A DNA stretch of 64,000 nucleotides, from positions 1-64,000 of the forward strand of contig JAUXVN010000112.1 of the NCBI GenBank assembly GCA_030684555.1, written 5' to 3'. Below, one piece after another: positions 26,883 through 36,072 of the stretch. Both the position numbers and the translations under genes were made by a program. Below the pieces are notes generated by a model, which was not told the origin of the DNA, did no database searches, and worked only from the letters and a program-made list of their open reading frames with translations. How positions within the stretch are numbered: position 1 is the stretch's first letter; each line of letters opens with the position of its first letter. The stretch comes from Ignavibacteria bacterium. GTDB taxonomy: Bacteria > Bacteroidota > Ignavibacteria > Ignavibacteriales > Ignavibacteriaceae.

Positions 26883-29729
26883 TTAATTAAACAATACAGA
26901 AAAACCAAGACGAACTTCGCGTGGTCTGTTTACTCTTTCCGGACGGTTAGAATAGTAACCGTTAATTTGATCAATTCCGAACATACCAACATCTCCACGT
27001 TCAATTCTTCTTTTCAAATCACTAAAATTGACTGCATTCTGAACTTGTTCAACATTTGACAATGCTCTTCCTGAACTTGCATAAACAGCTAATTCATTTT
27101 GAGTATCAAATAAATTTTCAACCTGAACAAATACTGAATACTTGATTGAACCGAGAGTAAAGAATTTTTCAAATTTCATATCAACATTCCAGTTGATTGG
27201 TTGATTACCAGCATTCTGCTCATATCTAACTTGAACTAATGTTGTTGGTAATGCCGGTGTATATGGTGTTCCGGTTTGAAGATTTAAAACTAATCCTAAA
27301 TTCCAATCATCAGGTTGTGTGAATGAAATTGTTCCGTTTATTACGTGTGATCTATCAAAACTGAGCGGTACTAAATAAGTTTCAGACTGCTTTCCAGATT
27401 GTTCACTAAAGAACAATTCTGCAGATGGTTCTGTTCGGTTTCCTTCAGCAATAGAAAATGTATAATCAAGTGATGCTGAAAATAATTCTCCCGGTGATCT
27501 TCTCTTTAAAAGTGAGAAAGTAACACCACGTGAGTTTGCATATGATAAGTTCGTTAACAAATTATATGCTCTCCCCGATGCGGTATAAATCGATTGAGTA
27601 TAAATATAATTACTCACATCCTTAAAGTAACCGGTTACGTCAAATTTCAGGTCATCTGTTAATTGTTGTTGTAAACCCATCTCATATTGAACTGATTTTT
27701 GTGGCTCAACGTTAGGATTTCCAAATGTCGGGGTTGTTCCAACATTTGTAACAAAATATCTGCTGTTTGAGTATAAACTTGATAATGAACCTATTTGATA
27801 GAAATGTCCGTAAGAAAGTCTGATTATCGCTCTATCTGATATTGGATAAGACATACTAATTCTTGGAGAAACAGTATGTTTAATTTTAGCTTTTTCATTG
27901 TAAGCTGAAATAAATCCTGAAAGTGAATCGGTTAAGTTACGTGAAATTGCTGCATTATAATCTGCTGCCGGGTCAAACATTTCGTAACGTAAACCTGCAT
28001 TTAGGATAAAAGATGATTCAAATTCAATTTTGTCCTGCAAATAAGCTGACAAACTCATCGGAGTTCTTGAGTAAGTATTATACAATGCAGGTGAAGTTGG
28101 AATTCTTCTAATAATTGTTAAAGCAGAATCGTATAACATATCGTCATTTGTGAGAGTTGCAAATTGTCCGTCTTTTAACTTACCAAATTCAACAGAATAT
28201 GCTTCAAAATCTATTGTGTGAAGACGGGCTTCAGCACCAAGTTTTACTTCGTGAATATCAAATATTTGCGCAACAAGATCACCTTTAATACCGGTTGTTG
28301 TTGTTTTACGATATTCTCTGTAATTGCTGGTTCCACCTGAATATAATCCTGAGTTACCAATACCTCTGCTGTATAAATTTGGTAAATAACCCGGATCATC
28401 CATACTTTCATAGAGATAATATTTCCCGATATTATAACCGTGTGAAACCTTTAATGTATAAAACATGTTGCTGCCCACGGTATGCGTTAAGTCGATTGCC
28501 TGAAGTAATCCTGTACTGTAACTTGTTCCATCACCGGCAGGATTATATTTATATGCAAAGTCGTAATCTTTTGATTCACCCTTATCAAAAACGACTTCAT
28601 ATTTAGTTTTAAATGTTGAAGAGAATCTATAGCTTATGTTACCCTGAATATTGTAACTCTGAAATGGGTTCATTGCTACATATTCACCGCTTCCGGTTGG
28701 CTTGCCCGTACTATTTGGGTCATAAGGTCTAAAGAAATATGGGTCAGATGAAGATTTCTTTCTTGCATCACCGGTTTTAAAGTTATCAGGTGATAAATAT
28801 GAATCATCCGGACGATAAAGTTCTTGTCCGTAAATACTTCCTTTAAAATTTTCGAAAACGCCCGAAAGATAAAATTTAGCATCTTTAATTAGAGGAATTG
28901 GTCCGCCGAATGTAGCTTCCATTCTTCCTCTATTTAAAGGATCAATATTTTCAATATTCGGGAATAACTCTTTTCTACTTGTAAGAAAATCACCAACATA
29001 ACCTCTCAAACTGAGAGAATATTTATCGGAGCCTTCCTTTGTAACATAATTCACAACACCCGAAAGTGCATTACCGTATTGAGCACTAAAAGTACCTGTA
29101 GAAACCGATACCTCTTGTACTGCATTGGTTGCAATTCCGATTGAGCGTTCATTTCCGTATGGATCATTTAATGAAACACCATTTAATGTAAATGCAATTT
29201 CATCGGCTCTACCACCTCGCACGTGAATTGTACCTTTATTACCTGTAACTACACCTGCCTGAAGTTTTATAATATCAGTTATCTGATCAACAGGTAATTC
29301 GCTGATATTTTCGGCACTGATTGATACAGTCGGATTTGTTAAATCCTGACGAATCAATGGATTTCTATCACCTTGAACTATAACGGCTTCAAGATCGATA
29401 GCACCAATTGATAATTGAAAATTTAGGCGGGTTGTAAAATCAACATTAACCCGTACATCATTATTTGTGACTTTTTGAAATCCGACAACGGATGCGGTAA
29501 CTCGGTATAAACCGGGGGGGACATTAAGAATTACATAATTTCCGTTTAAATCTGCAGATGAACCAATATTGGTATCTTCGATATAAACGTTTGCAAATGG
29601 AATAGCTTCACCGCTCTCTTTTTCTACAACTGTTCCTATAATTTTTCCGGATGACTGAGCAAACAGATTTATAGAACCAATATGTATGAGAACGATCAGA
29701 ATTGGAAGCAGTAAGCGAATTTTATTCAT
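26883..29729 (-). CDS. TonB-dependent receptor with carboxypeptidase-regulatory-like N-terminal domain
   Basis: This 948-residue outer-membrane receptor opens with a signal peptide (about 1-24), a CarboxypepD_reg-like beta-sandwich (about 27-112; GTVVEKESGEAIPFANVYIE) and a plug with IHVRGGRADEIAFTLNGV. A 22-strand-type barrel with many aromatic strand ends follows, ending ...GFSVLFN with a C-terminal aromatic. The architecture is SusC-like, but no SusD partner is present; instead a large secreted protein and a PorV-like protein follow. GGAG lies upstream of the ATG. Confidence 0.9.
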   Translation of the reverse strand: MNKIRLLLPILIVLIHIGSINLFAQSSGKIIGTVVEKESGEAIPFANVYIEDTNIGSSADLNGNYVILNVPPGLYRVTASVVGFQKVTNNDVRVNVDFTTRLNFQLSIGAIDLEAVIVQGDRNPLIRQDLTNPTVSISAENISELPVDQITDIIKLQAGVVTGNKGTIHVRGGRADEIAFTLNGVSLNDPYGNERSIGIATNAVQEVSVSTGTFSAQYGNALSGVVNYVTKEGSDKYSLSLRGYVGDFLTSRKELFPNIENIDPLNRGRMEATFGGPIPLIKDAKFYLSGVFENFKGSIYGQELYRPDDSYLSPDNFKTGDARKKSSSDPYFFRPYDPNSTGKPTGSGEYVAMNPFQSYNIQGNISYRFSSTFKTKYEVVFDKGESKDYDFAYKYNPAGDGTSYSTGLLQAIDLTHTVGSNMFYTLKVSHGYNIGKYYLYESMDDPGYLPNLYSRGIGNSGLYSGGTSNYREYRKTTTTGIKGDLVAQIFDIHEVKLGAEARLHTIDFEAYSVEFGKLKDGQFATLTNDDMLYDSALTIIRRIPTSPALYNTYSRTPMSLSAYLQDKIEFESSFILNAGLRYEMFDPAADYNAAISRNLTDSLSGFISAYNEKAKIKHTVSPRISMSYPISDRAIIRLSYGHFYQIGSLSSLYSNSRYFVTNVGTTPTFGNPNVEPQKSVQYEMGLQQQLTDDLKFDVTGYFKDVSNYIYTQSIYTASGRAYNLLTNLSYANSRGVTFSLLKRRSPGELFSASLDYTFSIAEGNRTEPSAELFFSEQSGKQSETYLVPLSFDRSHVINGTISFTQPDDWNLGLVLNLQTGTPYTPALPTTLVQVRYEQNAGNQPINWNVDMKFEKFFTLGSIKYSVFVQVENLFDTQNELAVYASSGRALSNVEQVQNAVNFSDLKRRIERGDVGMFGIDQINGYYSNRPERVNRPREVRLGFSVLFN

Positions 29730-29753
29730 TAGCAGCTCCGATATATTGAATAT

Positions 29754-29788
29754 TTTGCGTCTTTTCTATCTGTCATTAATGACGCAAA
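29754..29788 (-). promoter_or_regulatory. Dyad upstream of the TonB receptor gene
   Basis: TTTGCGTC (29754-29761) and GACGCAAA (29781-29788) are inverted repeats. The second arm overlaps a 12-bp palindrome GTCATTAATGAC (29772-29783). Placed 25-60 nt before the receptor start, this could be an operator or a 5'-UTR hairpin. No regulator can be named. Confidence 0.35.
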
Positions 29789-30145
29789 TGTTTGAATTAT
29801 ATTATTGATTAATTTCATTACCTTCACTGTTGAAAATAAATGAAAATTTCAACTTCGAATATACTATACATCTATTTGTGAGTCAACAAAAACAGGATCA
29901 GTTGCTGTCCAAATCTTCTCATTTTGTCGAATTTTTGTAATTGTCCCTCGCCTTTGATTAATTAAATTTGAGTTCACTCGAAATAGATTAGAATTTCAAA
30001 ATTGTTCTGAATTATAAACCGTTTGCAACTTTTTAATAATTCAAATTTTATTTGTATAAATGATATGAGAATCCCTAAGTTCGTTGTAGAGAAAATTTTA
30101 ATTTTATATAAACAGTCACCTTAAGCAAAAGTTGTGATTAAGTAA

Positions 30146-30222
30146 CCACGTCCTTCAGGACGTGGGCTAATCAACCAGACAAATACTGGCTTTAGCCACA
30201 AAAATAAGTAGTATTGTGGCTA
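30146..30222. repeat. REP-like palindromic element
   Basis: Two hairpins lie side by side in the 558-nt gap between the TonB receptor and the K+ channel. CCACGTCC-TTCA-GGACGTGG is at 30146-30165, and TAGCCACAA (30193-30201) pairs with TTGTGGCTA (30214-30222). The arrangement is like REP/BIME elements mobilised by REP-associated tyrosine transposases, and similar CACGTCCTTCAGGACGTG hairpins are familiar in this phylum. No transposase gene is in the window. The rest of the gap (29789-30145) is AT-rich with nothing else I can support. Confidence 0.6.
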
Positions 30223-30287
30223 TCCGAAGAATTTTCTCTTCATTTTTTTTACAATAATGAATTATTGACATTAAAGGCATACTCAAA

Positions 30288-31295
30288 TTGAAGCGTAATA
30301 CTAAAAGATTTCTCATATCAATCGGACTTCTACTTTTTATCCTCTCCTATGGTACATTCGGTTTTTATTTCCTTTCTGAAGGACATAATAGTTTGCTTGA
30401 TTGTTTTTACATGACCTTCATAACTATTACTACAATCGGTTATGGAGAACTACTTAAATTCCCGAACATTGAACATGCCCGAATATTTATTATTTTTCTG
30501 GCAATCACAGGAATTGGTGCATTTACATATATTCTGTCAAATATAACAGCATTTGTCATAAGTGATGAGTTATTTAAAAATTACAAAGAGCGAAAAATGA
30601 AAGAAATCATTAAAAAATTAGAGAATCATTATCTAATCTGCGGAAGCGGAGATATCGGGCATAGAATCGCCGAAGAATTAAATGAAACTAAGCGAAGTTT
30701 TATTCTTATTGATAAAGAAATAAATCAGGACTATTTGAACACTAATCCGGATTTACTCTTCGTGCATGGTGATGCAACCGATGAATCTATTTTAACCCAA
30801 TGCGGAATTACGAAATCTGCCGGTCTTTTTGCGGTCACGGGTGATGATAATTATAATCTCGTTATCACTTTTACGGCAAAACAATTAAATCCTAGCCTGA
30901 GAATTATCAGCAAAATACGCGATATTAAAAATGGTGATAAGATTAGAAAAGCCGGTGCAGATTCTGTTATCTCCCCTTACAATGTCGGTGGTTTGAGAAT
31001 TGTTTCTGAAATGATTAGACCCACTGTAGTTTCATTCCTCGATACAATGTTAAGAGATAAAGAAAAAAGTCTGAGAATTGAGGAAATCAGCGTCCCACAA
31101 AAATTGGCTGGTAAAAAAATTTCAGACCTTAATATCAGTCATGAAAATGAAGCTTTGCTAATTGCTCTAAAAGTTGATGGAGATTGGATTTTTAATCCCA
31201 TTAAATCGACAATCTTAAAAAAAGATGATGTTCTAATTCTTATGACTACTCCTGAAGCAAAAAACAAAGTTGAAAAATTAATTTTGGAGGGGTGA
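30288..31295 (+). CDS. Two-helix potassium channel with RCK (TrkA-N/TrkA-C) domains
   Basis: This 335-residue protein has TM1 at about 8-28, a pore loop with the selectivity filter TITTIGYGE (about 45-53) and TM2 at about 62-88. A cytoplasmic Rossmann RCK domain begins YLICGSGDIGHRIAEEL at about 112, and a TrkA-C domain covers about 245-335. The layout matches MthK-type ligand-gated K+ channels, used for potassium release and volume control. The start is TTG at 30288, with AAAGG ten nt upstream and no better ATG. It appears monocistronic. Confidence 0.88.
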   Translation: MKRNTKRFLISIGLLLFILSYGTFGFYFLSEGHNSLLDCFYMTFITITTIGYGELLKFPNIEHARIFIIFLAITGIGAFTYILSNITAFVISDELFKNYKERKMKEIIKKLENHYLICGSGDIGHRIAEELNETKRSFILIDKEINQDYLNTNPDLLFVHGDATDESILTQCGITKSAGLFAVTGDDNYNLVITFTAKQLNPSLRIISKIRDIKNGDKIRKAGADSVISPYNVGGLRIVSEMIRPTVVSFLDTMLRDKEKSLRIEEISVPQKLAGKKISDLNISHENEALLIALKVDGDWIFNPIKSTILKKDDVLILMTTPEAKNKVEKLILEG

Positions 31296-31345
31296 GATTA
31301 GCTATTAAATAATATGGTCATTCTATCCATCAGCATGACATTTTT

Positions 31346-31409
31346 CTTCGTGCCTTAGTGACTTTGTGGCATTTTCTTTTTTTTGCCACAAGGGCACCAA
31401 GGCACAAAG
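31346..31409. repeat. Imperfect palindromic dispersed repeat, copy 1
   Basis: Two 25-nt arms (31346-31370 and 31385-31409), built on GTGCCTTGGTGCCCTTGTGGC, match in 21 of 25 positions as inverted repeats around a T-rich loop. A related copy lies at 35975-36031. The form would also work as a terminator for the K+ channel gene. Confidence 0.6.
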
Positions 31410-31501
31410 TTAAAACTCAGTATGACAAGTATTTATAAACTCGAAAATATTTATTATACCTAAGTATAGATACTTAACAATTATGTTATATATTTGTATT
31501 T

Positions 31502-32095
31502 ATGAATATAGAAAAACTTCAGAACAGTGATAAACTTTACTTAAGCGGAAAAGATATTTCCCGTATTTTGTCAATTAGTTTGAAATCAGCACAAGTAACA
31601 GCTTCGCGATATGTAAAAGAAAAAAGATTAGTAAGGCTTAAACGGGATATTTATATCATTCCCGAAAAATTAAAAACAATCAGTGAAGAGGAACTATTTT
31701 TTATTTCCAATCTTCTGCAAACACCAAGTTATATTTCCCTAACCACTGCTTTAAGTTACTACAATTTATCCACGCAGCAAACTCCCTCATTTATTGAAGC
31801 CATCGGACTTAAGCGGACTATTTCGTTTGGAATTAACGATATTGAATTTAATTTCATAAAAATTCAAAAAGCATTTTATTTTGGATTTGAAAGAAATGAT
31901 AATTTTTTTATTGCATCCCCCATTAAAGCCCTTGCTGACTCAATATATTTAACTGCAATAGGAAAGTACAACTGTGATTTTGACGCAATTGAACTTGAAA
32001 AATTTGATAAGACTGAATTAAGTAATTTATTAAACTCAACAAATAAGGCGACACAGAATTTATGGCTAAAGTTAATTCGGAATTACAAGCTCTAG
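31502..32095 (+). CDS. AbiEi-family type IV antitoxin
   Basis: This protein of 197 residues has an N-terminal winged-helix segment (LSGKDISRILSISLKSAQVTASRYVKEKRLVRLKRDIYII) like the AbiEi/DUF6088 transcriptional-regulator antitoxins. A middle domain (PSYISLTTALSYYNL, about 75-90) and a compact end follow. It overlaps the next gene by 34 nt. AbiEi proteins bind their own promoter and counter the AbiEii nucleotidyltransferase, giving phage abortive infection in Lactococcus. The residues suggest a complete gene. Confidence 0.82.
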   Translation: MNIEKLQNSDKLYLSGKDISRILSISLKSAQVTASRYVKEKRLVRLKRDIYIIPEKLKTISEEELFFISNLLQTPSYISLTTALSYYNLSTQQTPSFIEAIGLKRTISFGINDIEFNFIKIQKAFYFGFERNDNFFIASPIKALADSIYLTAIGKYNCDFDAIELEKFDKTELSNLLNSTNKATQNLWLKLIRNYKL

Positions 32096-32745
32096 AAGTT
32101 TTTGAAATAGAGATTCTTAATTTGTTAAATAAACAACGTATTATTGATCAACTCTATTTTGGCGGCGGTACAATGCTCAGATTGTGCCATAATTTGAATA
32201 GATACTCAACCGATCTTGATTTTTGGCTGAAGAAAGAGGCAGATGCCGATAAGATATTTACATCTCTGCAAAAAAGTTTTTCGGATTTTTATCAAATAAT
32301 CGATGCACAAAATAAACACTTCACAATAGTTTTTCAGATAAAAAGTCCGAATTCAAAAAGAAGTCTTAAAATTGAGATTCGAAAAGAGCAAATAGATTTT
32401 GAATGGGAAAGGAAAATAGCATTTTCTAAATATACTACTTTACAAGTGCAGGTTCAGGGGTTAACCCTTACACAAATGATGAGAAATAAAACAGCTTCAT
32501 TAATTTCAAGAAAAGTTATTAGAGATTGTTTTGATATAGATTTTTTATTCAAACGAGGAATTCCTCTTGTGAATGAGAAAGAAAATTTAATACAGATGCT
32601 GGATGTGATAAAGGATTTCAAAGAAAAAGATTTCAAAGTAACACTCGGTTCACTCCTTGATGCCAAAGAACGTGACTTTTATAATAATGCGGGCTTCACC
32701 CTTCTTCAACAAGAGATTACCGCCTTAATTAATAATCGAAATTGA
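32062..32745 (+). CDS. AbiEii/AbiGii-family nucleotidyltransferase toxin
   Basis: This 227-residue protein has the AbiEii core: YFGGGTMLRL (34-41), then NRYSTDLDFWL with the metal-binding D51 and D53, a later Lys in LKIEIRKEQ, and RDCFDIDFLFKRG. AbiEii toxins are NTP-dependent nucleotidyltransferases; related MenT enzymes modify tRNA acceptor ends. All conserved motif residues are visible, so it looks active. Its ATG lies within the antitoxin gene, which is typical for this pair. The pair is flanked by short CATCAGCATGACA repeats. Confidence 0.87.
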   Translation: MAKVNSELQALEVFEIEILNLLNKQRIIDQLYFGGGTMLRLCHNLNRYSTDLDFWLKKEADADKIFTSLQKSFSDFYQIIDAQNKHFTIVFQIKSPNSKRSLKIEIRKEQIDFEWERKIAFSKYTTLQVQVQGLTLTQMMRNKTASLISRKVIRDCFDIDFLFKRGIPLVNEKENLIQMLDVIKDFKEKDFKVTLGSLLDAKERDFYNNAGFTLLQQEITALINNRN

Positions 32746-32797
32746 GTTCTTTCGAACAGAAAACTTTCGGGATCAGCAACGCTGCTAAAAGATGCTG

Positions 32798-32834
32798 ATA
32801 TTCATCAGCATGACACATATTCATCAGCATGACA
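32798..32834. repeat. Tandem 18-bp repeat with dispersed copies
   Basis: ATATTCATCAGCATGACA occurs at 32798-32815 and 32817-32834. The core CATCAGCATGACA also occurs at 31328-31340, on the other side of the AbiE pair. The 195-nt region between abiEii and the next gene holds little else. Confidence 0.6.
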
Positions 32835-32940
32835 GTTTTACAAACTCAGCAATTAATTCTATAAGTAAATATTTGATTTTTGTCAAAGTTCTTCTGATTT
32901 TTCAGATGTAGATTAAACAATTCTTAACCAGGGAGTACTT

Positions 32941-33930
32941 TTGAAACAATTAGTTCTGCTTATTCTTTTTGGTGTAGCATTAATTTTCATCTCTTGCCAA
33001 ACCAAACCGCCAACCGATCCAAACCAGTCTCCGACTGATTTCGGGGAAATAGTGGTTCAAGGCAATGTTATCGGAGCAGAAATATTAATAAATGGTAATA
33101 ATAGCGGTAATATAACTCCGGCAACACTCACTCTTCCGGTTGGATTACATATTTTGAAACTCCAAAAAGTTGGTTATGCAAATTATTCAACAGAAATAAC
33201 TATTTATAAAGACAGTTCAGTTGTTTTATCTTTTGAATTACAAGATGTTGTTGAAAAAATTGTTCTTCTTGAAGACTTTGCAAATGTTAGTTGCGGACCT
33301 TGTGTTACAAGTAATAAAATAATTGAATCACTACAACACAATTATGGAAGAGATAGAATAGCAGTAATTAAATATCCGACAAGTTTCCCTTCCCCGGTTG
33401 ATCCCTTTTATTTAGCAAACAGAACTGACAGTGATAATAGAAGAGCGTTTTACAATGTTAATACTGCCCCGACAGTTATTGTTGATGGAATTTTAAGACC
33501 TCTTCCACAAGATTCATTCATGATTAAACAAAGAGTCGATGCCCAATTAGGAATTACTCCAAAATTTAAAGTTGAAGTTACTGATTCCATAATTGGCGAT
33601 TTATATTATGTTTATCTTTCAGTAAAATTATTGAATAATGAAAATATAGATGTCTCAGAAATTTTTATTCAAACCGTTGTTACAGAAACCGATATAGAAT
33701 TCTCAAATCCCCCCGGTTCTAATGGTGAAACAAAATTTTATAACGTAATGCGTGTGATGCTTCCTTCAAATCAAGGTGAATCGCTCGCAAATATGAATTT
33801 GAATCAAACAATTTCATCAACCCATTTCGTTCAGATAAAACCTGAATGGAAAATGGAAAAGCTTAACAGTGTGGTTTTTATTCAAAATAAGAATTCTAAA
33901 GAAATTTATCAGGCAAACACAACTTTTTAA
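32941..33930 (+). CDS. Lipoprotein with PEGA domain and Omp28-like thioredoxin fold
   Basis: This 329-residue protein has a lipobox (LIFISC, Cys19), a PEGA beta-domain at about 37-101 (VVQGNVIGAEILINGNNSG) and a thioredoxin-like domain with the redox pair C118-GP-C121 (NVSCGPCVTSN). It ends in a beta-rich Omp28-type region. It should sit on the envelope surface or in the periplasm; disulfide exchange is possible but unproven. The TTG start at 32941 has GGGAG five nt before it. The next gene has the same CGPC fold and follows by 49 nt. Confidence 0.75.
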   Translation: MKQLVLLILFGVALIFISCQTKPPTDPNQSPTDFGEIVVQGNVIGAEILINGNNSGNITPATLTLPVGLHILKLQKVGYANYSTEITIYKDSSVVLSFELQDVVEKIVLLEDFANVSCGPCVTSNKIIESLQHNYGRDRIAVIKYPTSFPSPVDPFYLANRTDSDNRRAFYNVNTAPTVIVDGILRPLPQDSFMIKQRVDAQLGITPKFKVEVTDSIIGDLYYVYLSVKLLNNENIDVSEIFIQTVVTETDIEFSNPPGSNGETKFYNVMRVMLPSNQGESLANMNLNQTISSTHFVQIKPEWKMEKLNSVVFIQNKNSKEIYQANTTF

Positions 33931-33979
33931 TAACATAAATATTTACAATAGATTTACTCGAAATTAACCAGAGGGAATT

Positions 33980-35965
33980 ATGAAAAAAGTTCTATTATTT
34001 TTGCTTTTACTTCTAACCGTTGCTTTACCCTACGAAAAGAAAAGCATTGTTGAACGATATACCAATTACCAATGTGGTCCGTGTGCAACATTGAATAACT
34101 CCTGGTACAATCAAACTATATCTGCTTTGTTAGACACTAATTCTATTTCCCATATTGTTTATAATGTTAATTGGCCCGGTCCTAATGACCCAATGTATTT
34201 ATTTAATTCAATTGATAATGCTGCGAGATGGGGTTATTATGGCGTTAATGCTGTCCCATGGATAACCGTGAATGGAGCAACAATTTCATCATCACAAGCT
34301 GCTTTACTAACTGCAGTCAATAATGGTAACTCATTATACTCCCCTTTCAAAATTGTTTTAACTCCTGAAAGATTTTCAAATAATGTATTTAATATAAATG
34401 TTAAGATTTATCGCGATTCTACTGATCAGTCTTCATTTAATAAAACAAGACTTCGAGTCGGAATAATCGAAAAAACTGTTACTTCACCTCCTGGAGGACT
34501 TGAAGCCGTTTATCATGATATTACAAGACGAATGATTCCGAATGCAAAAGGAACTTTAATTGAAATTCCTGAACCGGGAAATTTTGTTGAGTATGATTTA
34601 ATGTACATCGCAGATGCCCCTTTTCTTCAAGCTGTAGATTTGAATAACCTTGAAGTAGTCGCATACATTCAAAGTGATGTTAATAAAGAAATTTATCAAT
34701 CTATTTCCGAAGAGATTTCTTTTTCGAACAATATAAACTCGGCATTTTTAAGCAGCGAAACTCTGGGAGCCTCACCTCTTGAAATTAGATTTTCTAGTTT
34801 TTCAACGGGAACGGATACAACTTCTATCACTTCATGGAAATGGGATTTTAACGATGACGGAATTATCGATTCTGAAGTTGAAAATCCTATCTTTACTTTT
34901 ATAGGTGACAGTAGTTTTTCAGTCACTTTAACTGTCAGTGACGGAATAAATCAACATGTTAGAAAAATGAAAGATTTAATTACTCTATTTGAAAACAGTG
35001 CTGATATTCTTGTTGTTAATGGAATTCACTATTCTACATATCCTGCTGAGTTTGCAAATTTTTATAATAATTCTGCCCCTTTCGGAAATAATTCAGTTGA
35101 TATTTGGGATTTATTCGGTGATCAAGATTTTAATTATAAGGCAAATCCGAATATTCAACAAGTAAGTTTATATAATAGAACCATTCCCACTGATATTCTA
35201 AAACTCTATAAAAAAGTTATTTGGCTTGGAAATAATTATAGCGGTGATTTGAGTTTTTGGAATGCTGATCAAGTTTTAGAATACGTTCGAGGAGGCGGTA
35301 ACTTTCTTCTTGCAACCCGCTGGGCAAATTCATTCCTAACAGGTGAATTGAAAAACTATTGCGGAATTACTACTGTAAGCGGTGATCAAACTATAACCAC
35401 TATTGTTGCAATTGATGATAGTCTTGTTGATATGGCTTCCTTGGCTGTAAATTCATTTATTCATTATGTTACTTTGGATACAACAAGTGAAGCAATTCCA
35501 ATTTTTGATAATTCCACCACACCCGATAATTGGATAGCCGGTTTTAGAATTAATAAAGATGATGAAGGAGTTTTTATATTTATTGCGGGACGCCCTTACC
35601 GTTATGATAATTCAGCATCTTATATAAATTATGATTTTATAATTAAAAATTGGATGACTGCATCACCTCCCGTTAATATTAAAGATGGTGATATTGAAAT
35701 CGAAGGCTTTGAATTATCACAAAATTTCCCGAATCCGTTTAACCCAACTACAAAAATCAACTGGGCTCTTCCCGAAAATGGAATTGTAACTCTGAAAATT
35801 TTTGATATGCTCGGAAGAGAAATTTCTACTTTGGTTAATCAATTTATGCAGGCAGGTCGACATTCGGTTGAATTCAACGCCTCTTCACTTGCAAGCGGAG
35901 TTTATTATTATCAATTGAAATCGAATAATTACACTTCAACTAAAAAGCTGTTGTTATTGAAGTAA
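33980..35965 (+). CDS. Secreted Omp28-like protein with PKD domain and type IX sorting signal
   Basis: This protein has 661 residues with a signal peptide (about 1-17). A thioredoxin-like domain with C32-GP-C35 (NYQCGPCATLN) is followed by a PKD domain near 255-330 (SWKWDFNDDGIIDSE) and a middle domain of unknown role (about 335-560). The C-terminal type A sorting domain starts with LSQNFPNPFNPTTKINW and ends in a run of basic and hydrophobic residues. The sorting domain indicates export by the type IX system. With the preceding lipoprotein it forms a tandem Omp28-like pair, probably of common origin. Confidence 0.85.
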   Translation: MKKVLLFLLLLLTVALPYEKKSIVERYTNYQCGPCATLNNSWYNQTISALLDTNSISHIVYNVNWPGPNDPMYLFNSIDNAARWGYYGVNAVPWITVNGATISSSQAALLTAVNNGNSLYSPFKIVLTPERFSNNVFNINVKIYRDSTDQSSFNKTRLRVGIIEKTVTSPPGGLEAVYHDITRRMIPNAKGTLIEIPEPGNFVEYDLMYIADAPFLQAVDLNNLEVVAYIQSDVNKEIYQSISEEISFSNNINSAFLSSETLGASPLEIRFSSFSTGTDTTSITSWKWDFNDDGIIDSEVENPIFTFIGDSSFSVTLTVSDGINQHVRKMKDLITLFENSADILVVNGIHYSTYPAEFANFYNNSAPFGNNSVDIWDLFGDQDFNYKANPNIQQVSLYNRTIPTDILKLYKKVIWLGNNYSGDLSFWNADQVLEYVRGGGNFLLATRWANSFLTGELKNYCGITTVSGDQTITTIVAIDDSLVDMASLAVNSFIHYVTLDTTSEAIPIFDNSTTPDNWIAGFRINKDDEGVFIFIAGRPYRYDNSASYINYDFIIKNWMTASPPVNIKDGDIEIEGFELSQNFPNPFNPTTKINWALPENGIVTLKIFDMLGREISTLVNQFMQAGRHSVEFNASSLASGVYYYQLKSNNYTSTKKLLLLK

Positions 35966-35974
35966 ATTGTTTTT

Positions 35975-36072
35975 CTAAGTGCCCTCGAGACTTATGGCAT
36001 TTTTTTACCACGAGGGCACCAAGGCATAAAGATTAACACACGCCTTCATTCTGACGGATCCGCCGCGGCGGA
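35975..36072. repeat. Palindromic dispersed repeat copy 2, plus GC-rich 14-bp palindrome
   Basis: 35975-36031 is a degenerate relative of the repeat at 31346-31409, with arms around GTGCCC/GGGCAC and a T-rich loop. Next to it, TCCGCCGCGGCGGA (36059-36072) is a perfect palindrome and stands out as GC-rich in AT-rich surroundings. Either could end the upstream transcript. The remainder of the 201-nt gap is unremarkable. Confidence 0.5.

Noticed and set aside
30146-30222. Second CRISPR or transposon end
   Set aside because: Only one copy of each hairpin is present here and there is no regular spacing or transposase, so only a REP-like label is justified.
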